Assembly: GCF_024171605.1 (NCBI RefSeq)
Contig: NZ_JALKAA010000002.1
Location: 806,001-870,000, forward strand
From: Pontibacter sp. HSC-36F09
GTDB lineage: Bacteria > Bacteroidota > Bacteroidia > Cytophagales > Hymenobacteraceae
Length of the DNA stretch: 64,000 bases
Direction of reading: 5' to 3'
A program made the position numbers and the translations under genes. This document shows, one piece after another, positions 15,298 through 25,846 of this stretch. Each line of letters opens with the position of its first letter. Positions within the stretch are counted from its first letter, which is position 1. Below the pieces are notes generated by a model. The model did no database searches, was not told where the DNA came from, and saw only the letters and a list, made by a program, of their open reading frames with translations.

Positions 15298-16245
15298 CTA
15301 ATTTTTCTCGTTAAAAATGTTTTCTACGATGTGATTCTCCATGCGTGAGAGCACATTATCGTAACTTTCTTTGTGAAACGGCTGCCCCGTGAAAACCTCG
15401 TAAAGCTCAATGTAGCGGTCCGAAATACTATGCACCACTTCGTCGGTCATTTCAGGCACGGTTTGCCCTTCTTTTCCCTGAAAATTGTTCTCGATCAGCC
15501 ACTGACGCACAAACTCTTTCGACAGTTGCTTCTGCGATTCGCCGTTCTGCTGGCGCGCCTCGTAACCTTCCAGATAGAAGTAGCGCGAAGAGTCCGGCGT
15601 GTGGATCTCGTCAATCAGGTATACCTCGCCATTGTAATTGCCGAACTCATACTTGGTATCCACCAGTATCAGTCCGCGCTGCGCGGCCAGTTCCGTGCCT
15701 CTCGCGAAGAGTGCCCGGGTATAAGCTTCTAATTTAATATATTCTTGCTCAGATACAATGCCTTTTGCTATAATTTCTTCGCGCGAGATGTCTTCGTCAT
15801 GCCCTTCGTCAGCTTTGGTGGTAGGGGTAATGATCGGCTCCGGCAGTCTGTCGTTTTCACGCAGACCTTCAGGAAGCGCCACACCGCACACACTGCGTTT
15901 GCCTTCTTTGTACTCGCGCCAGGCATGCCCGGCCAGGTATCCTCTGATCACCATCTCTACTTTGTATGGTTCGCAGCGGTAGCCAATGGTTACGTTCGGG
16001 TCTGGCGTCGATAGCACCCAGTTCGGCACCAGGTCCGAAGTAGCTTTCAGGTTGATGCTCGCTATTTGGTTTAATACCTGGCCTTTATAAGGTATAGCTC
16101 TTGGCAGCACCACATCGAAAGCCGAAATACGGTCTGTTGCTAAAACGGCTAGTCGGTTTTCAAAATAATAAACGTCGCGTACTTTGCCTCTGTAAAAACC
16201 GGTCTGCCCGGCGAAGGAGAAATTCGTTTCTTTTATGGCCTCCAT
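15298..16245 (-). CDS. purC: phosphoribosylaminoimidazole-succinocarboxamide synthase
   Basis: SAICAR synthase of purine biosynthesis, which ligates aspartate to CAIR with ATP. From the ATG at 16245 the protein is 315 residues, fitting the longer PurC type. A 35-residue upstream extension to 16350 lacks family similarity. Visible motifs are [29 protein letters not shown] (ATP/CAIR region), [49 protein letters not shown] and [12 protein letters not shown]. Cytoplasmic. No other pur genes are next to it. Confidence 0.96.
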   Translation of the reverse strand: MEAIKETNFSFAGQTGFYRGKVRDVYYFENRLAVLATDRISAFDVVLPRAIPYKGQVLNQIASINLKATSDLVPNWVLSTPDPNVTIGYRCEPYKVEMVIRGYLAGHAWREYKEGKRSVCGVALPEGLRENDRLPEPIITPTTKADEGHDEDISREEIIAKGIVSEQEYIKLEAYTRALFARGTELAAQRGLILVDTKYEFGNYNGEVYLIDEIHTPDSSRYFYLEGYEARQQNGESQKQLSKEFVRQWLIENNFQGKEGQTVPEMTDEVVHSISDRYIELYEVFTGQPFHKESYDNVLSRMENHIVENIFNEKN

Positions 16246-16422
16246 TAGGTCTGTTAGGTTTGAGAAAGGCAAAGTTAAAATATTTTTTCTCGGTGAGCGT
16301 GATAAGGTATAGGTATAAATGTAAAATGCCTGCGCAGAAGGGGTAAGCATCTGAGTAAAGACACTGCTATATACTCTTAAGTATAGTGATAGTTTTATAT
16401 TATGAAATCTATTGTTTGTACA

Positions 16423-17907
16423 TTATCGAGAATGTTGTGTTGGCGGTGATAATTTGTCAAGAAGAGGTTCCTGGTAATGAATGATGTTGTGCGCCATTCC
16501 TTTAAAAATGACAAAATGAAAAGGCAACATGGCGTACCAGTATAGCCTGCCAGCCAACCCATCCGGGCGGAAAGCGGCCAGTTGTTCTAGGTAGTTGCCC
16601 TCGGCCTCGCGGCTTATTCTAAATTGTAACCAGGCCTCTCCTGGAAGTTTCATTTCAGCATAAAGCAACAGGCGCCCGACTTTGTGGTCTACTGCCAGCA
16701 CGCGCCAGAAATCGATTGAATCGCCGGTCTTTACGTCGATTGGGTGTCTTCGACCACGCTGCAAGCCAACGCCGCCCACCATTTTGTCGAGCAGGCCACG
16801 TAGCTCCCACAGGAAATCAGTCTTGTACCAACCACGCTCACCGCCGATACGCAAAATGTTATCCATCACCTCCTCAGGGGCTCTGTCGAAGCGCATACGC
16901 TGCCGGTCGGTGAGCACGCCGTGTTCTGGTATTTGTACAAAATCCATAAAATCGAGTTGCATATTTCCACTCACCAGTGCATCCTTCCAGCTCGAGACCA
17001 CCATATTCTGCTCCATCTTGGTAAAAGCCAGATTAAGCGCACTCTCGTAGCTCAGGCACTTGTGCGGGATTAACTGCTGTATGCTGCTGTCTTTCACAAC
17101 CGCATCGTTGCGCAGACTCTCCACCAGGCTGCGGGCCAATGTGTAATTGGTGCTCGTAACAAAGTACAACCAGTAAGAGGAAAGCTTGGGTGTGAGCACT
17201 GGCAAGGTATAGATGCGTCGTTTCAGGTTTCGGACTTTAGCCAGTTGCAACAGCATTTGCTTGTAGGTGAGCACATCGGGCCCGCCAATCTCGAAACGCC
17301 TGTCATAACAGTCCGTGCGGCCGAGCACCTCAATCAGGTAAAACATGACGTCGCGTATGGCAATGGGCTGACAGCGGGAGTTGAGCCAGCGGGGTGTTAC
17401 CATTATCGGAAGCTTCTCCACCAGGTCACGGATGATCTCGAAAGAAGCGCTGCCCGAACCGATGATAATAGCGGCGCGGAGTACCGTTAGCCTCGCTTTG
17501 CCCTGGGCAAGTACGTCCTCCACCTGCCGGCGTGAGGTCAGGTGCTTCGACAAATGCGCGTCGTTGGCAATGCCACTGAGGTAGATCACCTGCTTGGCAC
17601 TAGTTGTATCAAGGTAGTTGACGAAGTTCAAAGCAGAAGCTTTCTCGGCCTCCCCAAAGTCTGCGGAGCCGGAGCCCATGGAGTGCACCAGGTAGTAGGC
17701 GGCGTCTATGTTGCGGGGTAAATCCTGCAGACTTTCCGGCTTGAGCAGATCTCCTTTTACCACCTGTACTTTGTCCTGCAGACTTTCCGGCAACTCGAAG
17801 CGACGCGGGTCCCGGACAAAGCAAACGACCTCGTGTTGTGCCTCTATCAGCACAGGCAGGAGTCGTTTGCCAATGTAGCCGTTTGCGCCGGTCAGGAGTA
17901 TCTTCAT
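16423..17907 (-). CDS. SDR-type NAD(P)-binding protein with DUF2867 domain
   Basis: A 494-residue two-domain protein. The N-terminal half is a Rossmann fold with the GANGYIG nucleotide-binding loop at 7-13. It continues NIDAAYYLVHSMGSG, QVIYLSGI, RRQVEDVLAQGKARLTVLRAAIIIGSGSASFE and RFEIGGPDVLTYKQML, as in atypical NmrA-like SDRs. The C-terminal half (about 330-480) is a DUF2867/polyketide-cyclase-like region (GGERGWYKTDFLWELRGLLDKMVGGVGLQRGRRHP). Such fusions are common in Bacteroidota and Actinobacteria and are annotated only as epimerase- or DUF2867-type proteins. The substrate is unknown. Monocistronic. Confidence 0.88.
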   Translation of the reverse strand: MKILLTGANGYIGKRLLPVLIEAQHEVVCFVRDPRRFELPESLQDKVQVVKGDLLKPESLQDLPRNIDAAYYLVHSMGSGSADFGEAEKASALNFVNYLDTTSAKQVIYLSGIANDAHLSKHLTSRRQVEDVLAQGKARLTVLRAAIIIGSGSASFEIIRDLVEKLPIMVTPRWLNSRCQPIAIRDVMFYLIEVLGRTDCYDRRFEIGGPDVLTYKQMLLQLAKVRNLKRRIYTLPVLTPKLSSYWLYFVTSTNYTLARSLVESLRNDAVVKDSSIQQLIPHKCLSYESALNLAFTKMEQNMVVSSWKDALVSGNMQLDFMDFVQIPEHGVLTDRQRMRFDRAPEEVMDNILRIGGERGWYKTDFLWELRGLLDKMVGGVGLQRGRRHPIDVKTGDSIDFWRVLAVDHKVGRLLLYAEMKLPGEAWLQFRISREAEGNYLEQLAAFRPDGLAGRLYWYAMLPFHFVIFKGMAHNIIHYQEPLLDKLSPPTQHSR

Positions 17908-18099
17908 CAGGGTTTGTCAGGTATTTTATACCTGCACAACAGGTATAGCTTCGTATTGTTATGAGAAAGCAATTATACTTATTCAAAGATAGTAAATTAA
18001 CAGGTATAAGTGGTTTGTATTATACAGCATGTAAGTTGCTGATAGGCAGATGTGTGAAATTGATTTATTAGAGGAACTTGCAATTATTTTAAATAATTA

Positions 18100-18131
18100 T
18101 TTGGATTATTTAAAATGCTGCTCTAGCTTTG
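18100..18131 (+). promoter_or_regulatory. promoter of the met operon
   Basis: TTTG at 18100-18103, then 20 nt, then TAGCTTTG at 18124-18131. This matches the Bacteroidota sigma consensus (TTTG, 19-21 nt, TAnnTTTG). Transcription would begin near 18137, directly before the riboswitch leader. The flanks are very AT-rich. Confidence 0.7.
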
Positions 18132-18143
18132 CATCATCAAGTC

Positions 18144-18266
18144 TGATATCCCTTGTGGGTATCGATTTATAAAGAAGCGCGGAGAGACAGGCTCTGTGAA
18201 GCGCTAGCAACCAGCCCCGAGCAAGGTGCTAATTCCTGATTCCGGAAGTCCGGATGTATATAAATT
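18144..18266 (+). ncRNA. SAM-I riboswitch aptamer
   Basis: The conserved S-box core is present. TGAAGCGCTAGCAACC at 18197-18212 has GCGC at 18177-18180 pairing with 18201-18204 as P2. AAGGTGCTAATTCC is at 18223-18236. P1 can be closed by ATTTATA (18165-18171) with TATAAAT (18259-18265). A small hairpin, CCC ttgt GGG with flanking GATA/TATC, precedes it at about 18144-18163. It lies between the promoter and metY-metX-hom, so S-adenosylmethionine should repress methionine synthesis. No clear Rho-independent terminator follows the aptamer. The next recognisable element is a Cys-rich ORF that starts 11 nt after P1. Confidence 0.88.
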
Positions 18267-18275
18267 GATAACGTT

Positions 18276-18413
18276 ATGGAAAAGGGAACCAAGCCAACAC
18301 AACTTCTTTTATTTTTTACACCGGCAGCTCAATGCCCGGTTCTTTCGCATGCCTATACCTGTGCTACTACCTGCTGTGGCCGAATGTGCATGTGTTGCTG
18401 CTGCTGTTGCTAG
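18276..18413 (+). CDS. Cys-rich leader peptide (uORF) between SAM riboswitch and metY
   Basis: A 45-codon open frame, ATG at 18276-18278 and TAG at 18411-18413. The peptide begins MEKGTKPTQLLLFFTPAAQC and ends TTCCGRMCMCCCCCC. Eleven of 45 residues are Cys and the last six codons before the stop are all Cys (TGT TGC TGC TGC TGT TGC). It sits 11 nt after the aptamer's P1 and about 145 nt before metY. The placement and composition suggest a ribosome-stalling leader that reports cysteine charging, comparable in principle to Cys-attenuator ORFs known in mycobacteria. That role is inference. A run of TGC triplets could also arise as a simple repeat. Confidence 0.5.
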   Translation: MEKGTKPTQLLLFFTPAAQCPVLSHAYTCATTCCGRMCMCCCCCC

Positions 18414-18509
18414 CGCGACCAACCCCCAAACTTTTTGCTGCAATGCCGTCGTGCCTCAGGTAGATCCTGTGAGCGTCCGACTGTAGCCATTTCATTGTTC
18501 TTGTCTTAA

Positions 18510-19891
<1,382 letters not shown>

Positions 19892-19892
<1 letters not shown>

Positions 19893-20950
19893 TGCCTGAA
19901 CAATTAAATTTTCATTACCAGAAACAGTTTCAGCTGGAGTCGGGAGCCTCGCTTCCCGGCTTCCAACTGGCCTATACAACCTATGGACAACTCAACAGAG
20001 AAAAAAGCAATGTGGTGTGGGTATGCCACGCCCTCACGGGCAGCTCGGACTTCACCGATTGGTGGGGCGAATTATTTGGCGAGGGAAAACTATACGACCC
20101 GGCGGACTGGTTTGTGGTTTGTGCGAACACCTTGGGTGGCTCCTATGGATCCACGGGACCACTTTCGGTTAATCCGGAAACGCTGCAACCCTTCTACCAC
20201 AGCTTCCCGCAGCTGACCAACCGGGACATTGTGCGTGCATTTGATCTGCTTCGGCAGGACTTAGGTATAGCGCAGGTGCATACCTTGCTTGGTGGCTCGC
20301 TGGGCGGGCAGCAGGCACTGGAGTGGGCCATTTTACAGCCGGAGGTTTTCCAGAACCTGATCCAGGTAGCATCCAATGCGCGGCATTCGGCCTGGGGCAT
20401 CGCCTTCAATGAAAGCCAGCGCATGGCCATCCGGCAGGACCCAACCTGGGCGACTAATACACGGGAAGCAGGTATAGCGGGACTCAAAACGGCCCGTGCC
20501 ATCGCCATGCTTTCTTACAGGCACTATACCTGCTACGAGGAGAGTCAGCAGGAGCCGGGCAACAGCATTACCGACGATTTCAGGGCGGCCTCTTATCAGG
20601 TATATCAAGGTGAAAAACTGGCCAATCGCTTCAATGCCTATACCTACTGGCTGCTCTCCAAAGCCATGGACTCGCATAACATCGGCCGCGACAGGGGAGG
20701 AGTCGAGAAGGCCTTGGGTCGCCTTCAGGCCAAAGCGCTTTTTGTCGGGGTGGACACCGACCTGCTCTTTCCGATAGAAGAGCAACAGCAGCTGCACCGG
20801 CTGGTCCCGGGCTCCCGCTTCGCACTCCTCCACTCCGGCTACGGGCACGACGGATTTTTAGTGGAAACGGCACAACTCACGCAGGCCATCCGGGAATTTT
20901 ATGAAACAGAAACAGTAAAGCACATTCACTATGAAAATACAGAAGTTTAA
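19892..20950 (+). CDS. metX: homoserine O-acetyltransferase
   Basis: Alpha/beta-hydrolase acyltransferase that makes the MetY substrate O-acetylhomoserine. Its 352 residues are normal for MetX. The nucleophile serine lies in LLGGSLGGQQALEWA, and the catalytic Asp/His are in the late FVGVDTDLLFP and GYGHDGFLVE. The substrate-pocket segment LTGSSDFTDWWGELFGEGKLYDP and NTLGGSYGSTGPLSVNP match the family. Whether acetyl- or succinyl-CoA is used cannot be read safely; pairing with MetY favours acetyl. It overlaps metY by 1 nt and hom by 20 nt, strong evidence for one transcript. Confidence 0.95.
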
Positions 20951-22193
20951 AAAGCGCATCGGGCTGATCGGCTTTGGCTGCGTTGGGCAGGGATTGTATG
21001 ATGTGGTAGAAGCCAACCGGCACCTGGGCTGGGAGATCGGCAGTATCTGCGTAAAAGACAAAGAAAAACCACGCTCCCTGCCAGCCTCCGCCTTCACCTA
21101 CGATGTGCAGGAGGTGCTGCAGGATCCAAGCCTCGATATCATTGCAGAGTTGATCAGCGATCCCAAAGAGGCGCTTGTCATAATCCGGCAAGCCCTGCAA
21201 CAGGGCAAAACCGTGGTGTCGGCTAACAAAAAAGTGGTTGCCGAAAACCTGCCGGAACTGATCCAACTGCAGCAGCGGCACGGAGGTGTGTTGTTGTATG
21301 AAGCCTCCGTGTGCGGCAGTATACCTGTGCTGCGCACACTTGAGGCCTACTATGGCTCGGAGCCGCTGGTTGAAGTGCGCGGGATTCTGAATGGATCTTC
21401 TAATTATATATTAAGTAAGCTGCACGCAGAGCACGGTAATTTTCAGTCTGCCCTGGCGCAGGCGCAGGAGCTGGGATTTGCGGAGGCCGACCCGTCGCTG
21501 GACGTGGAGGGAACGGATGCGTTGCACAAACTTTGCATTATGGCGGCGCATGCCTATGGTTTGCTGGTGCACCCGGATGAGGTGCTGCACTTTGGTATCC
21601 AGCACATTACCTCCGAAGCCGTTGAGCTGGCCGATGCATTAGGTTGCCGGATCAAGCTGGTCGGGTCTTTAAAAGCTGCCGCAGACGGAGAGGTTGCACT
21701 ACAGTTGCTGCCAACGTTTATACCTGAGGGTGATGCTTTGTATGAGGTGGAAGCGGAATTTAATGGACTGGAGATAGAGGGGCGGTTCGCCGGGAAGCAG
21801 TTCCTGAAAGGGCGTGGTGCCGGCAGTCACCCGACCGGATCGGCTGTATGGGCCGATGTTGCAGCGGCTGTGCGCGGCTACCGCTATACCTACCCCAAGC
21901 TTTGCACCAGCCAGGTGTCTGCCACATCCGGAGATGAGCAGCTCACTGTTTTGCTACAAGGCACGGAAGAGCGTGTTGCGGAGTTACTGGAATTGCTGAA
22001 GCCTGCCATCCAGCACCAAACGCCAGACCAAAGCCAGGTCATCCTGTCACTGACGCCACAGCAACTAAGGCAACACCAGGACCTGCTGAACCAACGAGGT
22101 ATTTTCGTAGCGGCCATACCGGCAAGTGTACCGCTTGATATAATACCAGAAGCGTTTAGTCAAACAGAGGCTATACCTATAGGAAGCTTATAA
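20931..22193 (+). CDS. hom: homoserine dehydrogenase
   Basis: NAD(P)-dependent enzyme that reduces aspartate semialdehyde to homoserine and so feeds MetX. Its 420 residues cover a Rossmann domain (IGLIGFGCVGQGLYDVV), the VSANKKVVAENL loop, and the catalytic domain with GILNGSSNYILSKL and EADPSLDVEGTDALHKL. About 90 C-terminal residues (YPKLCTSQVSATSGDEQL onward) could be a divergent ACT-like tail. It is the last biosynthetic gene of the SAM-riboswitch operon, so the branch-point enzyme is under methionine control. The convergent lysC provides the upstream step of the same pathway. Confidence 0.95.
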   Translation: MKIQKFKKRIGLIGFGCVGQGLYDVVEANRHLGWEIGSICVKDKEKPRSLPASAFTYDVQEVLQDPSLDIIAELISDPKEALVIIRQALQQGKTVVSANKKVVAENLPELIQLQQRHGGVLLYEASVCGSIPVLRTLEAYYGSEPLVEVRGILNGSSNYILSKLHAEHGNFQSALAQAQELGFAEADPSLDVEGTDALHKLCIMAAHAYGLLVHPDEVLHFGIQHITSEAVELADALGCRIKLVGSLKAAADGEVALQLLPTFIPEGDALYEVEAEFNGLEIEGRFAGKQFLKGRGAGSHPTGSAVWADVAAAVRGYRYTYPKLCTSQVSATSGDEQLTVLLQGTEERVAELLELLKPAIQHQTPDQSQVILSLTPQQLRQHQDLLNQRGIFVAAIPASVPLDIIPEAFSQTEAIPIGSL

Positions 22194-22459
22194 GTTTAAC
22201 TTATGCTCAGCTAAGCGAGCTAATTTGGAAAATTTATTTAAGGTATGTCGGTTGTATAAGAATAATTCAATTTGTATTATTTAATAATTGTAATTTAAAA
22301 TTGTACATTAATTGTATATATATCATGCAATTAATTGGTTTAGAGCTTTTGTGATAGTATTATAGAACATTTATATAAATAACGCTGTCATTTTCATCTG
22401 TTTATGGTTTGTCTATCGTACAATGAATATTTATGGACGATTCATAATACCTGAAAGCA

Positions 22460-23149
22460 ATGAAAATCTATATACCCTGGCTCAGCTCTCTACTTCTGAT
22501 AATTATATTTTCATCATGTAGGAACGACAACGTATCGCCTATCCGGAACGTGCGTTTTGACCCCGGTCTGTTAAATCCGCTGCAAGCGGCCGGTAGTATA
22601 CCCTGCACTGCGCATACCTATTATTATAATGGTGCGGAAAAGTCGCTGGGCACGGTTTACAGTGGCATGATTCTTCTGTCGTTCAGCGACGAACTGAGTC
22701 ATGAGCAGGCCACGGCCGCAGCGGCACGTCATGGGTTTATAGAGCAACTCGGACAGCCGATCCAGACAAACTCCGCCCGGCTGTATCCGGCCAAAATGGC
22801 TCCGGGCCTCAACTGCCGGCAGGTAGAAGTGGCGCTTTCTGAAATTTCAAAAGATCCGGCCCTGGACTACGCCGCCCCTTATTTTGAATCGGCAGGCGGA
22901 CAGCTGCTAGGTGTATCAAACGAATTTATAGTGGTGGTAGAAGAGGGCAAGCTACCAACTGCACAGGTGCTGAAGCGCCTAAGTGGGGCAACCGGAACTG
23001 AAGTGGTGAGCGCCCTGAGCGAAGATACCTTTGTGCTGCGCGCCAATAAGAACTCCCAGGGCAATGCCCTTGAAATGGCAAACTTTTTCAACAAGCATCC
23101 GCTTATAAAACATGCTGAGCCAGATTTTGTGGTTTCGCTGGCCATGTAA
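22460..23149 (+). CDS. lipoprotein with two subtilase-propeptide-like modules
   Basis: A 229-residue lipoprotein whose signal sequence ends LLLIIIFSSC (lipobox Cys near residue 20). Two similar modules follow: residues about 67-140 (GMILLSFSDELSHEQATAAAARHGF ... DPALDYAAPYF) and about 150-228 (NEFIVVVEEGKLPTAQVLKRL ... HPLIKHAEPDFVVSL). Both have the beta-strand, Ala-rich helix and final Y/H-A-x-P-x-F of subtilisin propeptides/inhibitor I9. No protease domain is attached or adjacent, so it may be a free-standing inhibitor or chaperone; this is inference. It is separated from hom by 266 AT-rich nt and ends in a strong terminator. Confidence 0.7.
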   Translation: MKIYIPWLSSLLLIIIFSSCRNDNVSPIRNVRFDPGLLNPLQAAGSIPCTAHTYYYNGAEKSLGTVYSGMILLSFSDELSHEQATAAAARHGFIEQLGQPIQTNSARLYPAKMAPGLNCRQVEVALSEISKDPALDYAAPYFESAGGQLLGVSNEFIVVVEEGKLPTAQVLKRLSGATGTEVVSALSEDTFVLRANKNSQGNALEMANFFNKHPLIKHAEPDFVVSLAM

Positions 23150-23184
23150 AATACTTGATTGTGATGGTTTTGGGTTAAGAGTGA

Positions 23185-23221
23185 GAAAGCCCCGCTTCCG
23201 TAAATTGGAAGCGGGGCTTTC
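23185..23221. terminator. strong bidirectional terminator
   Basis: GAAAGCCCCGCTTCC (23185-23199) and GGAAGCGGGGCTTTC (23207-23221) form a perfect 15-bp stem over 7 nt. It sits between the convergent lipoprotein gene and lysA. Confidence 0.88.
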
Positions 23222-23248
23222 ATTTTGTAGATGGGGTACGTTTAAGAG

Positions 23249-24394
23249 CTACCCTAGGTATACGGCGGCTGCCTTCTCTCTCAGATTGTATGACGAAGAC
23301 ATCACCTCACCATAAGCACCTGCCGTTCGGATCGCGATTAGGTCACCGCGGTTTGTCTCAGGCAATACGACCGCTTTTCCGAAGCAATCGGACGACTCGC
23401 AGATGGGGCCTACCACATCGTAGCGCTCTTCAGCACCTTTGCTGGTCAGGTTTTCTATTTTGTGATACGACTGGTATAGCGCCGGACGGATCAGCTCGGT
23501 CATGCCGGCATCCAGGATGGCAAAGTTCGTCGACACGCCTTTTTTAATGTAAAGGACCTTGGAGATAAGCGTACCGCTCTGGGCAACCAGGGCGCGCCCC
23601 AGTTCAAAATGCACCTGCTGGTTCGGGCGCAGTTCCAGAAACTGGTTGAACAAAGAAAAGTATGCCTCAAAATCAGGTATAGGCTGCTCGTCCGGGCTGT
23701 AGTAATCCACCCCAAGTCCGCCGCCCACGTTGATGTGCTCCAACTGTACCTGCTGCGATTCAAACCACTCCTGAAACTCGTTCACGCGCGTGCACAGGTT
23801 GCGGAAAGCCGACAAATCTGTAATCTGCGAACCAATGTGAAAATGCAGGCCGATCAGCGACAGGTTAGGCAGCGTTTTGAGCAGCGCCAGCACATCGGGT
23901 AGTTCCCAGGCATTGATGCCAAACTTGTTTTCTTCGAGCCCAGTTGTGATGTACTTGTGTGTATTGGCATTTACGTTCGGGTTGATGCGCAGCGCGATGC
24001 GGGCCGTTTTGCCTTTGGCCTCCGCCAGTTCGTTCAGCACGATCAGTTCGTGGCTCGACTCGCAGTTAAAGCAGAAAATGTCCTGATCCAGCGCAAAGTT
24101 GATTTCAGCATCCGACTTGCCCACGCCTGCAAATACGACATGGTGCGCCGGGAAGCCATTTTCAATAGCGCACTTCACCTCGTTACCGCTCACGCAGTCA
24201 GCTCCGAAGCCCGCAGCGCGCATTTCGTCCAGGATCGGGCCGTTTGTGTTGGCCTTCAGGGCATAGTGTACCTGAAAATTATACCTGGCGGCCTCCTGGC
24301 TGACCTGCTGCAGGGTTTGGCGCAACAGGTTGAGGTCGTATACATAAAAGGGAGTAGCGTGCTGCTGCAACTCCTGCACAGAGAGATTAAGCAT
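23249..24394 (-). CDS. lysA: diaminopimelate decarboxylase
   Basis: Fold-III PLP enzyme that makes lysine from meso-diaminopimelate, about 381 residues from the ATG at 24394 (MLNLSVQELQQHATPFYVYD). An alternative ATG at 24412 adds six residues. The PLP lysine is in VHYALKANTN. Further landmarks are GFGADCVSGNEVKCAI, GLHFHIGSQI, the glycine loop HINVGGGLGVDYYSP, FELGRALVAQSG, and the active-site Cys/Glu region VGPICESSDCFGKAV. The start lies inside the lysC end (8-nt overlap), so the two are translationally coupled. Converges on the met locus. Confidence 0.95.
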   Translation of the reverse strand: MLNLSVQELQQHATPFYVYDLNLLRQTLQQVSQEAARYNFQVHYALKANTNGPILDEMRAAGFGADCVSGNEVKCAIENGFPAHHVVFAGVGKSDAEINFALDQDIFCFNCESSHELIVLNELAEAKGKTARIALRINPNVNANTHKYITTGLEENKFGINAWELPDVLALLKTLPNLSLIGLHFHIGSQITDLSAFRNLCTRVNEFQEWFESQQVQLEHINVGGGLGVDYYSPDEQPIPDFEAYFSLFNQFLELRPNQQVHFELGRALVAQSGTLISKVLYIKKGVSTNFAILDAGMTELIRPALYQSYHKIENLTSKGAEERYDVVGPICESSDCFGKAVVLPETNRGDLIAIRTAGAYGEVMSSSYNLREKAAAVYLG

Positions 24395-25718
24395 TTTTCT
24401 GGTTCCTTTCAAAGATGCCCTCGTTCAACAGGATCAGGGATCTTTCTTTATCGGTTGTATTGATCAATAAGCTGATGTTGTTCTTGCTCCCGCCATACGA
24501 GATCATGCGCAACGGAATGTCTTTGAGCGCCTCAAAAATCTTCAGTCCCGAGCCACTGCGTTCTGCAATAAAATCGCCCACCACACAGATGATGCTCTGG
24601 TTCTGGTCAACTTCCACCTGGCCGTACTCCTGCAATTCGCGGGTAATTTCGGTCAAAAACTTCGGGTTATCAATAGTCAGCGACACAGCCACCTCGGAAG
24701 TCGTGATCATGTCGATCGGAGTCTTATACCTTTCGAACACCTCGAACACGCTGCGCAGGAAACCATAGGCCAGTAGCATACGCCCTGACTTGATCTTGAT
24801 CGCCGTGATACCGTCTTTGGCCGCTACCGCCTTGATGCCGCCCTTTCCGGTCTGGGCCGAGATAGTAGTGCCGTGCGCCTGAGGCTGCAAGGTGTTGAGC
24901 AACCGCACCGGTATGTTCTTCTGCTTGGCCGGCTGTACGCTGGAGGGGTGCAGGATCTTGGCACCAAAATAGGCAAGCTCAGCTGCCTCGTCAAACGACA
25001 GTTCTGCGATCGGGAAGGTGTCTTTGACAACACGCGGGTCGTTGTTGTGCATCCCGTCAATATCGGTCCAGATCTGGATTTCGGAGGCATCGGCTGCCGC
25101 ACCGATCAGGGAAGCAGAGTAATCCGATCCGCCTCGCTTCAGGTTGTCTACTTCACCAAAGGAGTTGCGGCAAATGTATCCCTGTGTGACAAACAAGGTG
25201 GTGTCTGGGTACTTCTCTAGTTCCAGTTTCAGGTTCTTGCTGATATAGGCGGTGTCCGGCTCCTCGTTCTCATCGATCTTCATGAAGTTGAGGGCAGGCA
25301 AAAGCACCGATGCTATACCTTGTTCTTCGAGGAAGAACTGAAACAAAGCCGTTGACAGCAATTCGCCCTGTGCCAGCACCGAACGCTCTTCGTAAATGGT
25401 AAAGAGGTCGAGCGTGAAAGAACGGATATGATCAAAATGTAGGGAGATCAGTTCGAACGCCTGCTTTTTCTTTTCGTCGGTTTGGTAGAGCGCTTCTACT
25501 ACCTGTTTATATTTATCGTGTAGCGCGTCAATGAGCGCATTGGCTTCCTGGTTGGCATTCTGGTAGAGCGTTTCAGCTATCTGTACCAGCTGGTTTGTGG
25601 TACCCGACATGGCCGAGAGCACCACTATTTTAGGCGACCCATCGTTGATGAGGTCCGCCACCGCTTTCATTCTTTCAGCCGAGCCTACAGAGGTGCCGCC
25701 GAACTTTAAAACTTTCAT
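24387..25718 (-). CDS. lysC: aspartate kinase
   Basis: First enzyme of the aspartate family; it phosphorylates aspartate. 443 residues. The kinase domain starts MKVLKFGGTSVGSAERMKAV. It contains ITQ-type segment FVTQGYICRNSFGEVDNLKRGGSDYSASLIGAA and the IWTDIDGMHNNDPRVV catalytic loop. Two C-terminal ACT modules follow at about 300-440 (ITAIKIKSGRMLLAYGFLRSVFEVF, ICVVGDFIAERSGSGLKIFEAL), implying amino-acid feedback. It is an unfused aspartate kinase. A TAAATTTG -7-like box on the minus strand (25802-25809) lies upstream without a good -33. lysC-lysA form a two-gene operon. Confidence 0.95.
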   Translation of the reverse strand: MKVLKFGGTSVGSAERMKAVADLINDGSPKIVVLSAMSGTTNQLVQIAETLYQNANQEANALIDALHDKYKQVVEALYQTDEKKKQAFELISLHFDHIRSFTLDLFTIYEERSVLAQGELLSTALFQFFLEEQGIASVLLPALNFMKIDENEEPDTAYISKNLKLELEKYPDTTLFVTQGYICRNSFGEVDNLKRGGSDYSASLIGAAADASEIQIWTDIDGMHNNDPRVVKDTFPIAELSFDEAAELAYFGAKILHPSSVQPAKQKNIPVRLLNTLQPQAHGTTISAQTGKGGIKAVAAKDGITAIKIKSGRMLLAYGFLRSVFEVFERYKTPIDMITTSEVAVSLTIDNPKFLTEITRELQEYGQVEVDQNQSIICVVGDFIAERSGSGLKIFEALKDIPLRMISYGGSKNNISLLINTTDKERSLILLNEGIFERNQKNA

Positions 25719-25846
25719 CTAATCAGTCTGAAATAAAGGTATAGTCGGGAGATGGTCAGGTATATCCTTTTGCAAGGTATAATATGAGCAAAATCCGGCT
25801 GCAAATTTAATGAATTCAGGGCAGATGTGTCATAAGCAGTCAAAAA

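Noticed and set aside
18226-18486. An 86-codon frame overlapping the SAM leader in another register
   Set aside because: It starts inside the aptamer and gives an Ala/Val-rich peptide without features. The overlapping Cys-rich frame is the better candidate.
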